Shown here: positions 34,710-43,191 of the stretch, piece after piece | How the letters are laid out: every line of letters starts with the position of its first letter | How positions within the stretch are numbered: position 1 is the first letter of the stretch | DNA from: Candidatus Villigracilis vicinus | GTDB taxonomy: Bacteria; Chloroflexota; Anaerolineae; Anaerolineales; Villigracilaceae | Assembly (NCBI GenBank): GCA_016721315.1 | Contig: JADKIL010000020.1 | Span: 121,669 to 185,668, forward strand | Direction of reading: 5' to 3' | DNA: 64,000 bases | Position numbers and translations under genes: made by a program | The notes under the pieces: generated by a model | The model's input: the letters and a program-made list of their open reading frames with translations, nothing else | What the model was told of the DNA's origin: nothing | Databases searched by the model: none

Positions 34710-35840
34710 TTACAAGCCAATTCCTTTGATCAACTCTTCCCAATTTTCAAAATGCGGGATGCCCGCTTGATCGAACGCTTCAGTCTTTGAAGCGCTGCCA
34801 GATGTTAAACCAATAGTTTGAGTGGGGACATTGAATCCATTCTGGCGGAGAATTTCTCCTGCCGCTTGCGTGGAGCGGATTCCGCCCATCGTATCTTCCA
34901 CAACGAATAATTCAAATTCACGTGGCAGGCTGGCAAAAACACCGTTGAGTTTGCCCGTTTGGTGCCAATCCCCAGCGGACTGTAACCCTGCCCATTCATC
35001 TCCAGTCAACGCTGCCGCAGTCGCCGCCAGCGCATGGACGGGGGAGGGTTTGATCAAAGCGCTCGCGTCAAGTCCGCGCTTGGCGGCGAGGTATTCCAGT
35101 TTTCCAAATGCAATAAATGGAATATCTGCGAGCCCGACCAAATCCAATGCGATTTCCGCTTCGGGTGCATACCCAAAATGTGAATCATCCACTCCACGCG
35201 GCGGCGCGGATGGGCGCGCCGTCAGCCCCGCCAGATGAATATTTGGCTGACGAAGTTTTGCGAGGATGGCATCATTGATATTGGAACGGTCATGCGTGTG
35301 TAAAAGCGACTCTGTTTCAACTTCAGCGGGCAGGTTGTATGTTTTGCTGAATACGGCACTTCCCAACGAATAATGCTGGAACAGTCTCATTGTCTGTGAG
35401 AAATTCACATTCCGTGACTGGCTTAATATATTTAGTCGCAGATCCATTGGGATGAATGGAAAGCATCCATGTTGCATTGCCGCTTCGGCAGGATATTGAC
35501 CAGCAATAAATTCAAATTCAGGGATGACCAATTCCTTTGGCTTGTACCCGTTCATGTTGTGTCCAATGATGACAGCAGCAGAAAATAGATCTGCAGGTAG
35601 TTTCAAGCCTGGGCGATGTTCAAGGATGTCATTCCACAAAGTAGCCAGCAACAACGGAACCATATCCCATTCGCTGAAAATCCCGCGCTTCTCTAACTCT
35701 GCCAGTTTTTCTTCTGGAAAATCAAAATGAGATAATCCCATTAGGCTGGCAAAGTGATTTAGTGTGGCGTGCAACGCGGCACGATATCCGCCGTGATGGA
35801 CAAGCACACCGTCAATATCAAGCAGGATCACCTTTTTCAT
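34710..35840 (-). CDS. HAD-superfamily hydrolase, candidate histidinol-phosphatase
   Basis: The 376-residue protein has all four HAD motifs: I 'VILLDIDGVLVHH' (DxDGV), II 'LAGLTARPS', III a lysine in 'KPSPVHALAA' and IV 'FVVEDTMGGIRST'. It ends the his operon; its ATG overlaps the hisE stop (ATGA). The operon has the dehydratase-only HisB and no HisN/HisJ or HisB phosphatase domain, so histidinol-phosphate phosphatase is the one missing step. That makes this gene a candidate by context only; it is larger than known HAD-type histidinol-phosphatases (about 160-190 residues) and an unrelated substrate is possible. Confidence 0.85.
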   Translation of the reverse strand: MKKVILLDIDGVLVHHGGYRAALHATLNHFASLMGLSHFDFPEEKLAELEKRGIFSEWDMVPLLLATLWNDILEHRPGLKLPADLFSAAVIIGHNMNGYKPKELVIPEFEFIAGQYPAEAAMQHGCFPFIPMDLRLNILSQSRNVNFSQTMRLFQHYSLGSAVFSKTYNLPAEVETESLLHTHDRSNINDAILAKLRQPNIHLAGLTARPSAPPRGVDDSHFGYAPEAEIALDLVGLADIPFIAFGKLEYLAAKRGLDASALIKPSPVHALAATAAALTGDEWAGLQSAGDWHQTGKLNGVFASLPREFELFVVEDTMGGIRSTQAAGEILRQNGFNVPTQTIGLTSGSASKTEAFDQAGIPHFENWEELIKGIGL

Positions 35841-36112
35841 TTATGCCGCTTCTCCAACTCCGCAACAATGTGAGCGGGAGTCAATCCACGCGCCGCCAAC
35901 AAGACAAGCGTGTGATAGGTCAGGTCAGCCACTTCTTCAATGAGACGTTGATCTTCCTGTGCCAGCGCCGCCACGACGACTTCCGTCCCTTCTTCACCAA
36001 CTTTTTGCGCGATCTTCGGCAAGCCATCGTTGAAAAGACTTGTTGTATAGGATTTCTCGCTCGGATTATTTTTTCGTTCTTGAATTACTTCAAACAACCA
36101 TTGAATGCTCAT
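35837..36112 (-). CDS. hisE: Phosphoribosyl-ATP pyrophosphatase
   Basis: The 91-residue enzyme hydrolyses phosphoribosyl-ATP to the AMP form, step 2 of histidine synthesis. 'KVGEEGTEVVVAALAQ' and 'EEVADLTYHTLVLL' are the metal-binding helices of the MazG-like fold. Its start overlaps the hisI stop (ATGA). In many bacteria hisI and hisE are fused; here they are separate but coupled. Confidence 0.95.
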   Translation of the reverse strand: MSIQWLFEVIQERKNNPSEKSYTTSLFNDGLPKIAQKVGEEGTEVVVAALAQEDQRLIEEVADLTYHTLVLLAARGLTPAHIVAELEKRHK

Positions 36113-36516
36113 TTATTTCTCCAGTTGACGAAGGGCGACCCGACAGGTGAATTCATAAACGTTGCTAAGCCTTGAACGGTCAACCCTACATCGTCAACCT
36201 TTCGATAAAAACACGTCCGCTCGCCAGTATGGCACGCCGCCCCCGCAGGGTTGACCAACACCAACAGCGTATCCTCATCACAATCCACGCGGATTTCCAC
36301 CACGGTCTGGATATTCCCCGAAGTCGCACCCTTGTGCCACAACTCACTGCGGCTGCGTGACCAGAACCAAGTCTCGCCTGATTCAATTGTCAAGCGCAAA
36401 GACTCGGCATTCATCCATGCCATCATCAATACTTCGTTTGTATTTGCATCCTGCACAATCGCAGGGACAAGTCCATTGCCATCATATTTTATCTGGCTCA
36501 ATAACTCTTCTTTCAT
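36109..36516 (-). CDS. hisI: Phosphoribosyl-AMP cyclohydrolase
   Basis: The 135-residue enzyme opens the adenine ring of phosphoribosyl-AMP, step 3. 'MMAWMNAESLRLT', 'TWFWSRSRSELWHKGATSG' and the zinc-binding 'RVDCDEDTLL' with 'ACHTGERTCFY' are intact. The ATG at 36516 was preferred to a longer start (36561) because GAGGA precedes it and the family starts here; the longer version would read into a heptamer repeat. Confidence 0.95.
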   Translation of the reverse strand: MKEELLSQIKYDGNGLVPAIVQDANTNEVLMMAWMNAESLRLTIESGETWFWSRSRSELWHKGATSGNIQTVVEIRVDCDEDTLLVLVNPAGAACHTGERTCFYRKVDDVGLTVQGLATFMNSPVGSPFVNWRNK

Positions 36517-36532
36517 CTTTCCTCTTTCCATG

Positions 36533-36574
36533 TAGACCATAGACGATAGACCACTGACCACTTTCTACTTTCCA
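36533..36574. repeat. Heptamer-phased tract between hisF and hisI
   Basis: Six heptamers run in perfect phase: TAGACCA, TAGACGA, TAGACCA, CTGACCA, CTTTCTA, CTTTCCA. They end 1 nt before the hisF stop codon and fill most of the gap. Confidence 0.85.
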
Positions 36575-36575
36575 C

Positions 36576-37331
36576 TCACATCCTTACAGGTACACCCCAA
36601 CCCTGTAGCTCCTTCTTCAAATCAGGGATCAACAACTTCCCATCATGAAACAACGAAGCCGCCAGCGCCGCATCCGCATTGCCTTTGGTGAGCACTTCCG
36701 CAAAGTGGAGCGGAGTCCCAGCGCCGCCAGAAGCAATGACAGGAACGGAAACCATGTTTGAGATAATACTCGTCAATTCGATGTCATAGCCTGCAAGTGT
36801 GCCGTCTGCATCCATGCTGGTGAGCAGGATTTCGCCCGCGCCTAATTCCACGCCGCGCATTGCCCACTCAACGGCATCAATGCCAGTGGGTGTGCGCCCG
36901 CCCGCCACATACACTTCCCAGCTTGAGCCATTTCTGCGTGCGTCAATTGCCAGCACAATGCACTGCGCTCCAAACCGCGCCGCACCTTCAGACAGCAACT
37001 CAGGTCGTTTCACCGCCGCCGAGTTGACACTGACCTTGTCCGCGCCAGCCAGCAGTAAATTTCGCATATCGTCCACTTCGCGGATTCCGCCGCCAACAGT
37101 CAATGGCATGAACACCGTCTCTGCCACGCGGCTGACCAATTCCAGAGTGGTCTTGCGTCCTTCGTGCGTTGCGGAAATATCAAGGAACACCAACTCATCC
37201 GCGCCCTGCTCATCATAAAGCCGCGCCTGTTCCACAGGGTCACCTGCATCACGCAGGTTCACAAAATTCACACCCTTCACCACGCGCCCGTCTTTAATAT
37301 CAAGGCAGGGAATAATTCGTTTTGCTAACAT
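36576..37331 (-). CDS. hisF: Imidazole glycerol phosphate synthase cyclase subunit
   Basis: The 251-residue (beta/alpha)8 barrel makes imidazole glycerol phosphate and AICAR with ammonia from HisH. The catalytic Asp are in 'IIPCLDIKDGRVVKG' and 'LLTSMDADGTLAGYD'; 'VIASGGAGT' binds phosphate. The ATG at 37331 follows GGAGG by 5 nt; an upstream start lacks a site. Confidence 0.97.
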   Translation of the reverse strand: MLAKRIIPCLDIKDGRVVKGVNFVNLRDAGDPVEQARLYDEQGADELVFLDISATHEGRKTTLELVSRVAETVFMPLTVGGGIREVDDMRNLLLAGADKVSVNSAAVKRPELLSEGAARFGAQCIVLAIDARRNGSSWEVYVAGGRTPTGIDAVEWAMRGVELGAGEILLTSMDADGTLAGYDIELTSIISNMVSVPVIASGGAGTPLHFAEVLTKGNADAALAASLFHDGKLLIPDLKKELQGWGVPVRM

Positions 37332-37343
37332 AAACCTCCAATC

Positions 37344-37410
37344 GGTTGAAAGTTGCAAGTTGAAAGATTTGCAAGTTAAGAACCGTAACCTGTCAACTTT
37401 TCAACATTCA
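37344..37410. repeat. Heptamer-phased inverted tract between hisA and hisF
   Basis: GGTTGAA, AGTTGCA, AGTTGAA and AGTTAAG on the left are answered by CAACTTTTCAACATTCAAACC-type sequence on the right, giving a hairpin in the mRNA. The right side reaches the hisA stop codon. Confidence 0.7.
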
Positions 37411-38124
37411 AACCTGTAACGCCTTTTCTAAATCAACCGTTCCATCATACAGCGCTCTCCCGATGATACATCCTGCCAGCCCTGCATCTTTCGCCGCAAT
37501 GACATCATCGATCGTATGCACGCCGCCAGAAGCGATCACATCAAGTCCGCTGCGCTCGGCCAACTCGCGGGTGGACGGGATGTTCAGCCCGCTGCCCAAA
37601 CCGTCCCGACTGACATCTGTAAAGATAACAGTACCCAGCCCAACGGTCTGCATTTGAAGCGCGAGGTCAATTGCCGAGACTCCGCTGTTATCCTTCCATC
37701 CCCGCGTGCGGACGAGTCCATCGCGTGCGTCAATCCCAACTGCAATTTGTTCAGCGCCAAAACGAGTCAACGCATCTGCCACTATCGCGGGTTGCTCAAT
37801 TGCGATCGTTCCCAAAATGGCGCGGCTCACACCCAATTTCAAAACATCCGCAATTGACTCCATCGAACGAATGCCGCCGCCAAATTGCACGCGCGCGCCA
37901 AGTTTCAAAATCGACTCAAGCGCAGCACGATTTGCATTATCGCCTTCGCCAAACGCGCCATCGAGGTTTACAACATGCAGCCATTGCGCGCCCATCCCCA
38001 GCCACTTTCGCGCCGTCTCCGCGGGGTCATCGCTGTACGATGTCATCCGCGCGGGGTCGCCTTCTTTCAAGCGCACAACTTTTCCGCCGCGCAGATCAAT
38101 TGCAGGATAGATCGTAAAGCTCAT
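37408..38124 (-). CDS. hisA: ProFAR isomerase
   Basis: The 238-residue barrel isomerises ProFAR to PRFAR, step 4. 'IYPAIDLRGGKVVRL' carries the first catalytic Asp and 'IFTDVSRDGLGSG' the second; 'VIASGGVHTIDDV' binds phosphate. Its start overlaps the hisH stop by 4 nt. Confidence 0.97.
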   Translation of the reverse strand: MSFTIYPAIDLRGGKVVRLKEGDPARMTSYSDDPAETARKWLGMGAQWLHVVNLDGAFGEGDNANRAALESILKLGARVQFGGGIRSMESIADVLKLGVSRAILGTIAIEQPAIVADALTRFGAEQIAVGIDARDGLVRTRGWKDNSGVSAIDLALQMQTVGLGTVIFTDVSRDGLGSGLNIPSTRELAERSGLDVIASGGVHTIDDVIAAKDAGLAGCIIGRALYDGTVDLEKALQV

Positions 38125-38741
38125 GCCGCCTCCACAAAGTTTTTCAAAATTTGCAGCCCAACCGCCTGACTCTTTTCAGGGTGGAACTGCACGCCGAAAA
38201 CATTTTCACGCCGCACCGCGCACGCGTAATTGATCCCGTAATCGGTTGTTGCAATTACATCGGATGAATCTCCCGCCTGACAATAATACGAGTGATTGAA
38301 ATAAACATACGCCTCATCTTTTATCTGATCAAAGAGCAGCGCATCTTTCTTAACTGTGAGTTGATTCCACCCCGTATGCGGAATCTTCACTGACAGTGAA
38401 TCAGCAAACTTCACCACCGTGCCCTTGAGCAATCCCAAGCCTTCGTGATCGCCCATCTCTTCGCCGATCTCAAACAAGGCTTGCATCCCGACGCAAATCC
38501 CAAGCATCGGCACACCACGCGAGACAACTTCCTTCACCGTGTTATCCAACCCGCGCCCCCTCAGCCCAGACATAAAATCGCCGAACGCACCTACTCCAGG
38601 CAAAACGATTCGCCCACCAGATAAAACCTTTTGCGGGTCATCTGTGCGCGTGACATTCGCTCCGACATTTTCCAGTGCCTTCTGCACCGAGCGGAGATTC
38701 CCCGTGCCTGCGTCTATCAAAATAATATTTTTATTCATCAT
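38121..38741 (-). CDS. hisH: Imidazole glycerol phosphate synthase glutaminase subunit
   Basis: The 206-residue class I glutamine amidotransferase feeds ammonia to HisF. The triad is present: Cys in 'MLGICVGMQALFE' and His/Glu in 'GVQFHPEKSQ'. The start is ATGATG; the first ATG (38741) or the second (38738) could be used. Both lie inside a heptamer repeat and there is no clear Shine-Dalgarno. It overlaps hisA by ATGA. Confidence 0.96.
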   Translation of the reverse strand: MMNKNIILIDAGTGNLRSVQKALENVGANVTRTDDPQKVLSGGRIVLPGVGAFGDFMSGLRGRGLDNTVKEVVSRGVPMLGICVGMQALFEIGEEMGDHEGLGLLKGTVVKFADSLSVKIPHTGWNQLTVKKDALLFDQIKDEAYVYFNHSYYCQAGDSSDVIATTDYGINYACAVRRENVFGVQFHPEKSQAVGLQILKNFVEAA

Positions 38742-38763
38742 TCACCATTCTGCATTCATCATT
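38736..38763. repeat. Heptamer tract containing the hisH start codon
   Basis: Four heptamers (CATCATT, CACCATT, CTGCATT, CATCATT) fill the hisB-hisH gap exactly, from the hisH ATGATG to the base before the hisB stop. The same sequence type occurs inside carB and before the P-type ATPase. Confidence 0.8.
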
Positions 38764-39351
38764 TCAGAGCGTTCCTTTTGTAGATGGGATTGTCCCGCCG
38801 CGTCTTGGGTCGAACTGAGTCGCCATATCCAGCGCGCGTGCCCATGCCTTGAACAATGCCTCCGCCTGATGATGATCATCACGCCCGTACAAAACCCGCG
38901 CATGGAGATTGCAGCGCGAAGTCACAGCGAATGACTCAAAGAAATGCGGGAACAACGTCGTTGGGATATTGCCAACATAAGGCGTGTGCCATTCCGCTTG
39001 AATGACTGCGTACGGGCGTCCCGACAGATCAATGGCGACATGCGCCAGAGTCTCATCCATCGGCGCAAAACTATCTCCCATGCGGACAATTCCCTTGCGG
39101 TCGCCGAGTGCCTTGTCAAAGGCTTGTCCCAACGCCAACGCCACATCTTCCACCGTGTGATGGACATCAATGTGCAAGTCGCCCTTTGCTTGGACATTGA
39201 GATCGAACAATCCATGCACAGCAAGGTGGGTCAACATATGGTCGAGAAACCCAACTCCTGTGGAAATCTCATGTTTGCCCGTGCCGTCCAGATCCAGTTT
39301 GATGGTAATTTGCGTTTCGTTTGTCTGTCGTGATATTTCTGCGGTTCGCAT
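38764..39351 (-). CDS. hisB: Imidazoleglycerol-phosphate dehydratase
   Basis: The 195-residue enzyme makes imidazole acetol phosphate, step 6. 'GVGFLDHMLTHLAVH', 'DVHHTVEDVALALG' and 'GRDDHHQAEALFKA' are the Mn-binding histidine motifs. It is the monofunctional form; the histidinol-phosphatase domain of the E. coli fusion is absent. The ATG at 39351 follows AGGAG. Confidence 0.97.
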   Translation of the reverse strand: MRTAEISRQTNETQITIKLDLDGTGKHEISTGVGFLDHMLTHLAVHGLFDLNVQAKGDLHIDVHHTVEDVALALGQAFDKALGDRKGIVRMGDSFAPMDETLAHVAIDLSGRPYAVIQAEWHTPYVGNIPTTLFPHFFESFAVTSRCNLHARVLYGRDDHHQAEALFKAWARALDMATQFDPRRGGTIPSTKGTL

Positions 39352-39367
39352 GTTTCTCCTTTTTGTT

Positions 39368-39423
39368 GGTCGAAAGTCGAAAGTCAAAGGTCTACCGACT
39401 TTCGACCTTTGACTTTCGACCGC
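39368..39423. repeat. Heptamer-phased hairpin between hisC and hisB
   Basis: Eight heptamers in phase: GGTCGAA, AGTCGAA, AGTCAAA, GGTCTAC, then CGACTTT, CGACCTT, TGACTTT, CGACCGC. The second four are the inverted form of the first; the outer 11 bp pair perfectly. Confidence 0.85.
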
Positions 39424-39439
39424 TCAACATTACAACTTT

Positions 39440-40519
39440 CTAAGCCTTTAATAACACATCCGTATCCTGCGGCCTGCCCACACTAATGCGGATATTGTCT
39501 CTCAGCCCAGGCTTGTTGAAATAGCGGATGAAGACTCCGAATTCCTGCGCCAGCCTTGCTTTGAGTTCTGCTGCATTACGCCCATCCACCTGGCAGAGGA
39601 TGAAATTCGATTGCGTGGGATACGGTTTCAAATACGGAATTTTCTGCAATTCTGTCATCAAGCGGGTTCGTTCGGCTTTCAGAAGCTCAACCGTCTTTGC
39701 CAACTCATCGGTATGTTCAAGTGAAACTTGCGCTGCAACACTCGCGGCCACATTGATATTGTATGGCTGTTTGGATTTCCACAAGGTGGGCATCAGCCAG
39801 AGCGGAAATGCGCCGTAGCCAACACGCAACCCTGCCAACCCTGCCCATTTGCTGAATGTTCGCAGAACAACCAAATTCTCCCGTGATGGGACTTCACGAA
39901 TGCGGCTCAAACTAGCTCCAAGATTTTCACCTGCAAATTCAATATAGGCTTCATCCAGAACGATCAAAGTCGGCAATTCGAGTAATTCGTCAATTGTCTT
40001 TGCGTCAAGAACAGAGCCGTCTGGATTATTGGGTGAGGTGATAAAGAAGAGCTTCGGCTTGTGAGTCTCAACTGCCTTACGAATGGCATCCATGTCCAGT
40101 GAAAAATCTGCGCGGCGTGGGACTTCGACACAGCGGGCGGCGTTTAGTTCTGCATCAAACGAATACATGCCAAAGGTGGGTGGACAGGAAAGAATGCAAT
40201 CGTTCGGTTCAAGGAAGACGCGCATGAGCAAGTCGAGCAATTCGTCTGCACCTGCGCCAGCCATGAGATATTCGGCGGGGACGCCAGTAAATTCCGCGAG
40301 CGACTTTCGCAACGCGCGGCTTTCAGGGTCGGGATAAATGTGCGGGAATTCCATATTCGCCAACGCCTCGCGGACAACTTTCAGCGGGCCGTATGGATTT
40401 TCATTTGCATCCAATTTGACGATCTGATCTGGAGTTCGTCCGAGGCGTGCGGATAAAACCTCAAACGGTTCGATGGGGGCGTAAGGTGGAAGGGATTCTA
40501 GGTGAGTGCGGATTTTCAT
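39440..40519 (-). CDS. hisC: Histidinol-phosphate aminotransferase
   Basis: The 359-residue PLP enzyme of fold type I transaminates imidazole acetol phosphate, step 7. 'LDANENPYGP' at the N-terminus, 'ITSPNNPDGS', 'LIVLDEAYIEFAG' and the PLP lysine in 'RTFSKWAGLAGLRVGYG' are all present. Confidence 0.95.
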   Translation of the reverse strand: MKIRTHLESLPPYAPIEPFEVLSARLGRTPDQIVKLDANENPYGPLKVVREALANMEFPHIYPDPESRALRKSLAEFTGVPAEYLMAGAGADELLDLLMRVFLEPNDCILSCPPTFGMYSFDAELNAARCVEVPRRADFSLDMDAIRKAVETHKPKLFFITSPNNPDGSVLDAKTIDELLELPTLIVLDEAYIEFAGENLGASLSRIREVPSRENLVVLRTFSKWAGLAGLRVGYGAFPLWLMPTLWKSKQPYNINVAASVAAQVSLEHTDELAKTVELLKAERTRLMTELQKIPYLKPYPTQSNFILCQVDGRNAAELKARLAQEFGVFIRYFNKPGLRDNIRISVGRPQDTDVLLKA

Positions 40520-40529
40520 AGGTTTTCCT

Positions 40530-40599
40530 TTGACGATTGACCATGGACAACGGACGATAGATGATTGTTCATGGTCTGTGGTCTATTGTCCATCGTCAC
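40530..40599. repeat. Ten-unit heptamer inverted tract between hisD and hisC
   Basis: Ten heptamers in unbroken phase: five of the NNGAC/NNGAT form (TTGACGA, TTGACCA, TGGACAA, CGGACGA, TAGATGA), TTGTTCA, then four of the NNGTC form (TGGTCTG, TGGTCTA, TTGTCCA, TCGTCAC). The halves are inverted with respect to each other. The last unit covers the hisD stop codon. Confidence 0.88.
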
Positions 40600-41936
40600 G
40601 AATTCGTCCGTAATAACGCCGCATTCGCATGTCCATCCAACCCTTCGGCTTGGGCGAGAGTTGCGGCAACTGGACCAACAGCCTGCGCGGTCTTGTCATC
40701 CAATGCCACCAGACTGACGATCTTCACAAAGTCCCACACGTTGAGCGGGGACGCAAATCTTGCAGAGCCGCCCGTCGGCATGACGTGGCTTGGGCCAGCG
40801 AGATAATCACCCAGCACTTCAAAGGAATGTTCACCGACGAATACTCCGCCCGCGTTGTTCACTTTTTCCACCCAGCGCCACGGCTCATTGACAGATATTG
40901 CAAGATGTTCGGGGGCATAATCATTTGCCAATTGAACAGCTTCTTCGAGGTCACGAGTCAATACTGCACCGCCGCGATTTTCAAGGGAGGCGGTGATGAT
41001 CTCTGCGCGGCTGCGGTCTTCCAATTGCTTGCCGACTTCGATCTGCACTTTTTCAATTAATGATTGCGAGGGAGTTAATAAAATAGCAGAAGCTAAAAAG
41101 TCATGCTCGGCTTGGGCAAGCAAATCTGCGGCGACCCATGCAGGGTTCGCGGACTCATCGGCAACGACCACGGTTTCAGTGGGGCCAGCCAATCCGTCAA
41201 TGCCAACCACGCCATAAACTTGTCGCTTTGCGAGGGTGACAAACAAATTTCCTGGGCCGAAAATTTTATCCACAGGGCGGACGGTTTCAGTCCCGTACGC
41301 GAGCGCGGCAATGGCTTGCGCTCCGCCGAGCGGATAGATTTCGTCCACGCCAGCAACGGCGCAGGCGGCGAGGATGATCGGGTCAATGGGAACAACGGCA
41401 TTAGCGAATGATTTATTTGGAGGCGTGACCACCACAATCTCTTTTACCCCCGCCACTTTTGCAGGAATGGCGCTCATCAAAACTGTGGACGGCAACGGGG
41501 CTGTGCCGCCTGGGACGTACAATCCCACGCGCTGAATGGGACGGATGATCTGCCCGATCGTGCCGCCGAGTTCGTTTGTGAACCATGAGGTCAGCGGCTG
41601 CTTGCGGTGAAAGGCTTCGACGCGAGCGGCAGCTTTTTCAAGCGCTTCACGCTGTGCGGGCGGCAGCGAATCGAATGCAGCTTGGATCATGTCCTTCGAA
41701 ACGGGAGCAGGCTTGAGGTCGATTGAATCGAGGCGCTTTGTCCAATCTTGAAGGGCAGCATCGCCGCGAGTCCGCACATCCTTCAAAATTTTTGTGACGG
41801 CTTGTTCCGCTGTCAAAGATTCGCCGAAGAGATTTTTGATTCCATCCAGCACGCGTTGGCTGATGGGAAATTCATCGGGCGGGGTGCGTTTGAGAATGGA
41901 CTGTCTTGCGGTTTGTGGATCGTATTGTTTGAGCAT
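40596..41936 (-). CDS. hisD: Histidinol dehydrogenase
   Basis: The 446-residue NAD enzyme oxidises histidinol to histidine in two steps. 'RVGLYVPGGTAPLPSTVLM', 'FGPGNLFVTLAKRQVYG', 'DLLAQAEHDFLASAIL' (zinc site) and 'EHLAISVNEPW' are family signatures. An AAAGGA ribosome site lies about 10 nt before the ATG; hisG ends 5 nt upstream. Confidence 0.96.
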   Translation of the reverse strand: MLKQYDPQTARQSILKRTPPDEFPISQRVLDGIKNLFGESLTAEQAVTKILKDVRTRGDAALQDWTKRLDSIDLKPAPVSKDMIQAAFDSLPPAQREALEKAAARVEAFHRKQPLTSWFTNELGGTIGQIIRPIQRVGLYVPGGTAPLPSTVLMSAIPAKVAGVKEIVVVTPPNKSFANAVVPIDPIILAACAVAGVDEIYPLGGAQAIAALAYGTETVRPVDKIFGPGNLFVTLAKRQVYGVVGIDGLAGPTETVVVADESANPAWVAADLLAQAEHDFLASAILLTPSQSLIEKVQIEVGKQLEDRSRAEIITASLENRGGAVLTRDLEEAVQLANDYAPEHLAISVNEPWRWVEKVNNAGGVFVGEHSFEVLGDYLAGPSHVMPTGGSARFASPLNVWDFVKIVSLVALDDKTAQAVGPVAATLAQAEGLDGHANAALLRTNS

Positions 41937-41941
41937 GATGA

Positions 41942-42940
41942 TTATCCTTTTAGCGCCGCGAGCATGGCTATGTAGCGCGGCGGTTCTTCTTCAAAAATAT
42001 AGGTGACGGGGGAGACGATGATGCCGCTGCCGCCGACTTTTCGTAATTCGCCGATGGCGCGTGGAAGGTTGTCGCGGCGCACGACCACGCTGACGGAGTG
42101 CCAGCCTTGATTCGATTCGCGAGTGACGATGGGGCTGATGGTGGGGCCTTGCAAGCCGCCAACGGATGTTTCGTTGAATAATTTGGACGCGATCGCTTCG
42201 GGACTTTCCCCGCGCATGTTTGCAATGACGAGGAGATTTTCCTTCGCCCGCATATGTGCCTCGATGTATTCGAGCAGACGCCGTGCTGTTTCAAGCGCGC
42301 TGGGATTTGTTTCAAGCGATTTGCGGTTTGCAATGAGCGCGGCTTGCGATGCTTGCACGACTCCATCACGCAGGGCGCGCAGGCGATTGTCTTGAAGTGT
42401 TTGTCCCGATGAAACGAGATCAGAGATGATGTCTGCGTAGCCGATGGTGGGGGCGGTTTCAAGAGTCCCTTCAGCGGCGATGAGCGTGTGTCGGATATTC
42501 TGCTTGTTTAGGAATCGTTCTGTGAGGACGGGGAATTTTGTGGCCACGCGCAGTGGCTTGTCGAGAGTCGATGCATATGATTTTAGAGATTCAACGGTTG
42601 TGACGTCGCTCCACGATTCGGGCACGGCCAGCATCAATGAGCAGCTACCGAATCCAAGAGCATCGTGCAAAACAATGATGTCGCCATTTTCTCCGCGATT
42701 TTCTTCGAGGACGTCAATGCCTGTGATTCCAAAATCTACGCTGCCTTGCCGCACGCTGACAACGATATCGCTGGGGCGTTGGAAGAGAACGGTCAATTCT
42801 GGTAAGGCAGGCATTTTTGCCTGATATTGACGCGGGTTGAGTTTTTGGATGGGAAGTCCGCACTCTGCAAGAAGCTCTATCGAGTCATCTTGCAGGCGTC
42901 CTTTGGAGGGGAGGGAGAGGCGAATGTTGGGGTTGGGCAT
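41942..42940 (-). CDS. hisG: ATP phosphoribosyltransferase
   Basis: The 332-residue enzyme catalyses the first, feedback-controlled step. 'LPSKGRLQDDSIELL' and the phosphate-binding 'EGTLETAPTIGYADIISDL' are present. The length includes the C-terminal regulatory domain of the long form (HisG-L), so it should not need HisZ. It is somewhat longer than E. coli HisG (299). The ATG is preceded by AAGG only. Confidence 0.95.
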   Translation of the reverse strand: MPNPNIRLSLPSKGRLQDDSIELLAECGLPIQKLNPRQYQAKMPALPELTVLFQRPSDIVVSVRQGSVDFGITGIDVLEENRGENGDIIVLHDALGFGSCSLMLAVPESWSDVTTVESLKSYASTLDKPLRVATKFPVLTERFLNKQNIRHTLIAAEGTLETAPTIGYADIISDLVSSGQTLQDNRLRALRDGVVQASQAALIANRKSLETNPSALETARRLLEYIEAHMRAKENLLVIANMRGESPEAIASKLFNETSVGGLQGPTISPIVTRESNQGWHSVSVVVRRDNLPRAIGELRKVGGSGIIVSPVTYIFEEEPPRYIAMLAALKG

Positions 42941-42960
42941 AAGGTTTCCTTTTGATTTTT

Positions 42961-43021
42961 TTGACGATGGACTGTGGACGACGAATTGATATCCATCGTC
43001 CTTTGTCTACTGTCTATCGTC
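42961..43021. repeat. Heptamer-phased hairpin between the his attenuator and hisG
   Basis: TTGACGA, TGGACTG, TGGACGA, a 12-nt centre, then CATCGTC, CTTTGTC, TACTGTC, TATCGTC. GACGATGGA (42963-42971) pairs perfectly with TCCATCGTC (42992-43000). Confidence 0.8.
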
Positions 43022-43032
43022 TGCATTTGGAT

Positions 43033-43063
43033 AAACAAAAAGCCCCGACACATGGTCGGGGCT
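43033..43063 (-). terminator. his operon attenuator terminator
   Basis: On the minus strand AGCCCCGAC (43063-43055) pairs with GTCGGGGCT (43049-43041) and is followed by TTTTTGTTT. The 5' arm with its loop (CCCGACCATG) is also perfectly complementary to CATGGTCGGG in the leader (43131-43121), giving the competing antiterminator. Confidence 0.85.
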
Positions 43064-43088
43064 TGATGAGGTAAATGAGGAGTTCCCG

Positions 43089-43181
43089 CTATCGAGCGAC
43101 GGGTATGCACACACAAACCTCCCGACCATGCGGGGGTTGAATATGATGATGGTGATGGTTGTGTGCAAAAAGTTTGTACAT
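43089..43181 (-). CDS. hisL: his operon leader peptide
   Basis: A 30-codon frame starts ATG at 43181 and ends TAG at 43091-43089. Codons 7-13 read HNHHHHH, six histidines in seven codons (43163-43143). The antiterminator segment (43131-43121) lies about four codons further on, within the frame, and the terminator lies beyond the stop. Slow decoding for lack of charged tRNA-His would leave that segment free to pair with the terminator arm. There is no Shine-Dalgarno; the -10 box is only 10 nt upstream, so the message is nearly leaderless. This is the classical E. coli hisL logic, though the peptide itself is unrelated. Confidence 0.85.
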   Translation of the reverse strand: MYKLFAHNHHHHHIQPPHGREVCVCIPVAR

Positions 43182-43191
43182 ATTGGTCGGC

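Noticed and set aside
36533..43021. CRISPR array
   Set aside because: The repeats are 7 bp, degenerate, without spacers, and no cas genes are present.
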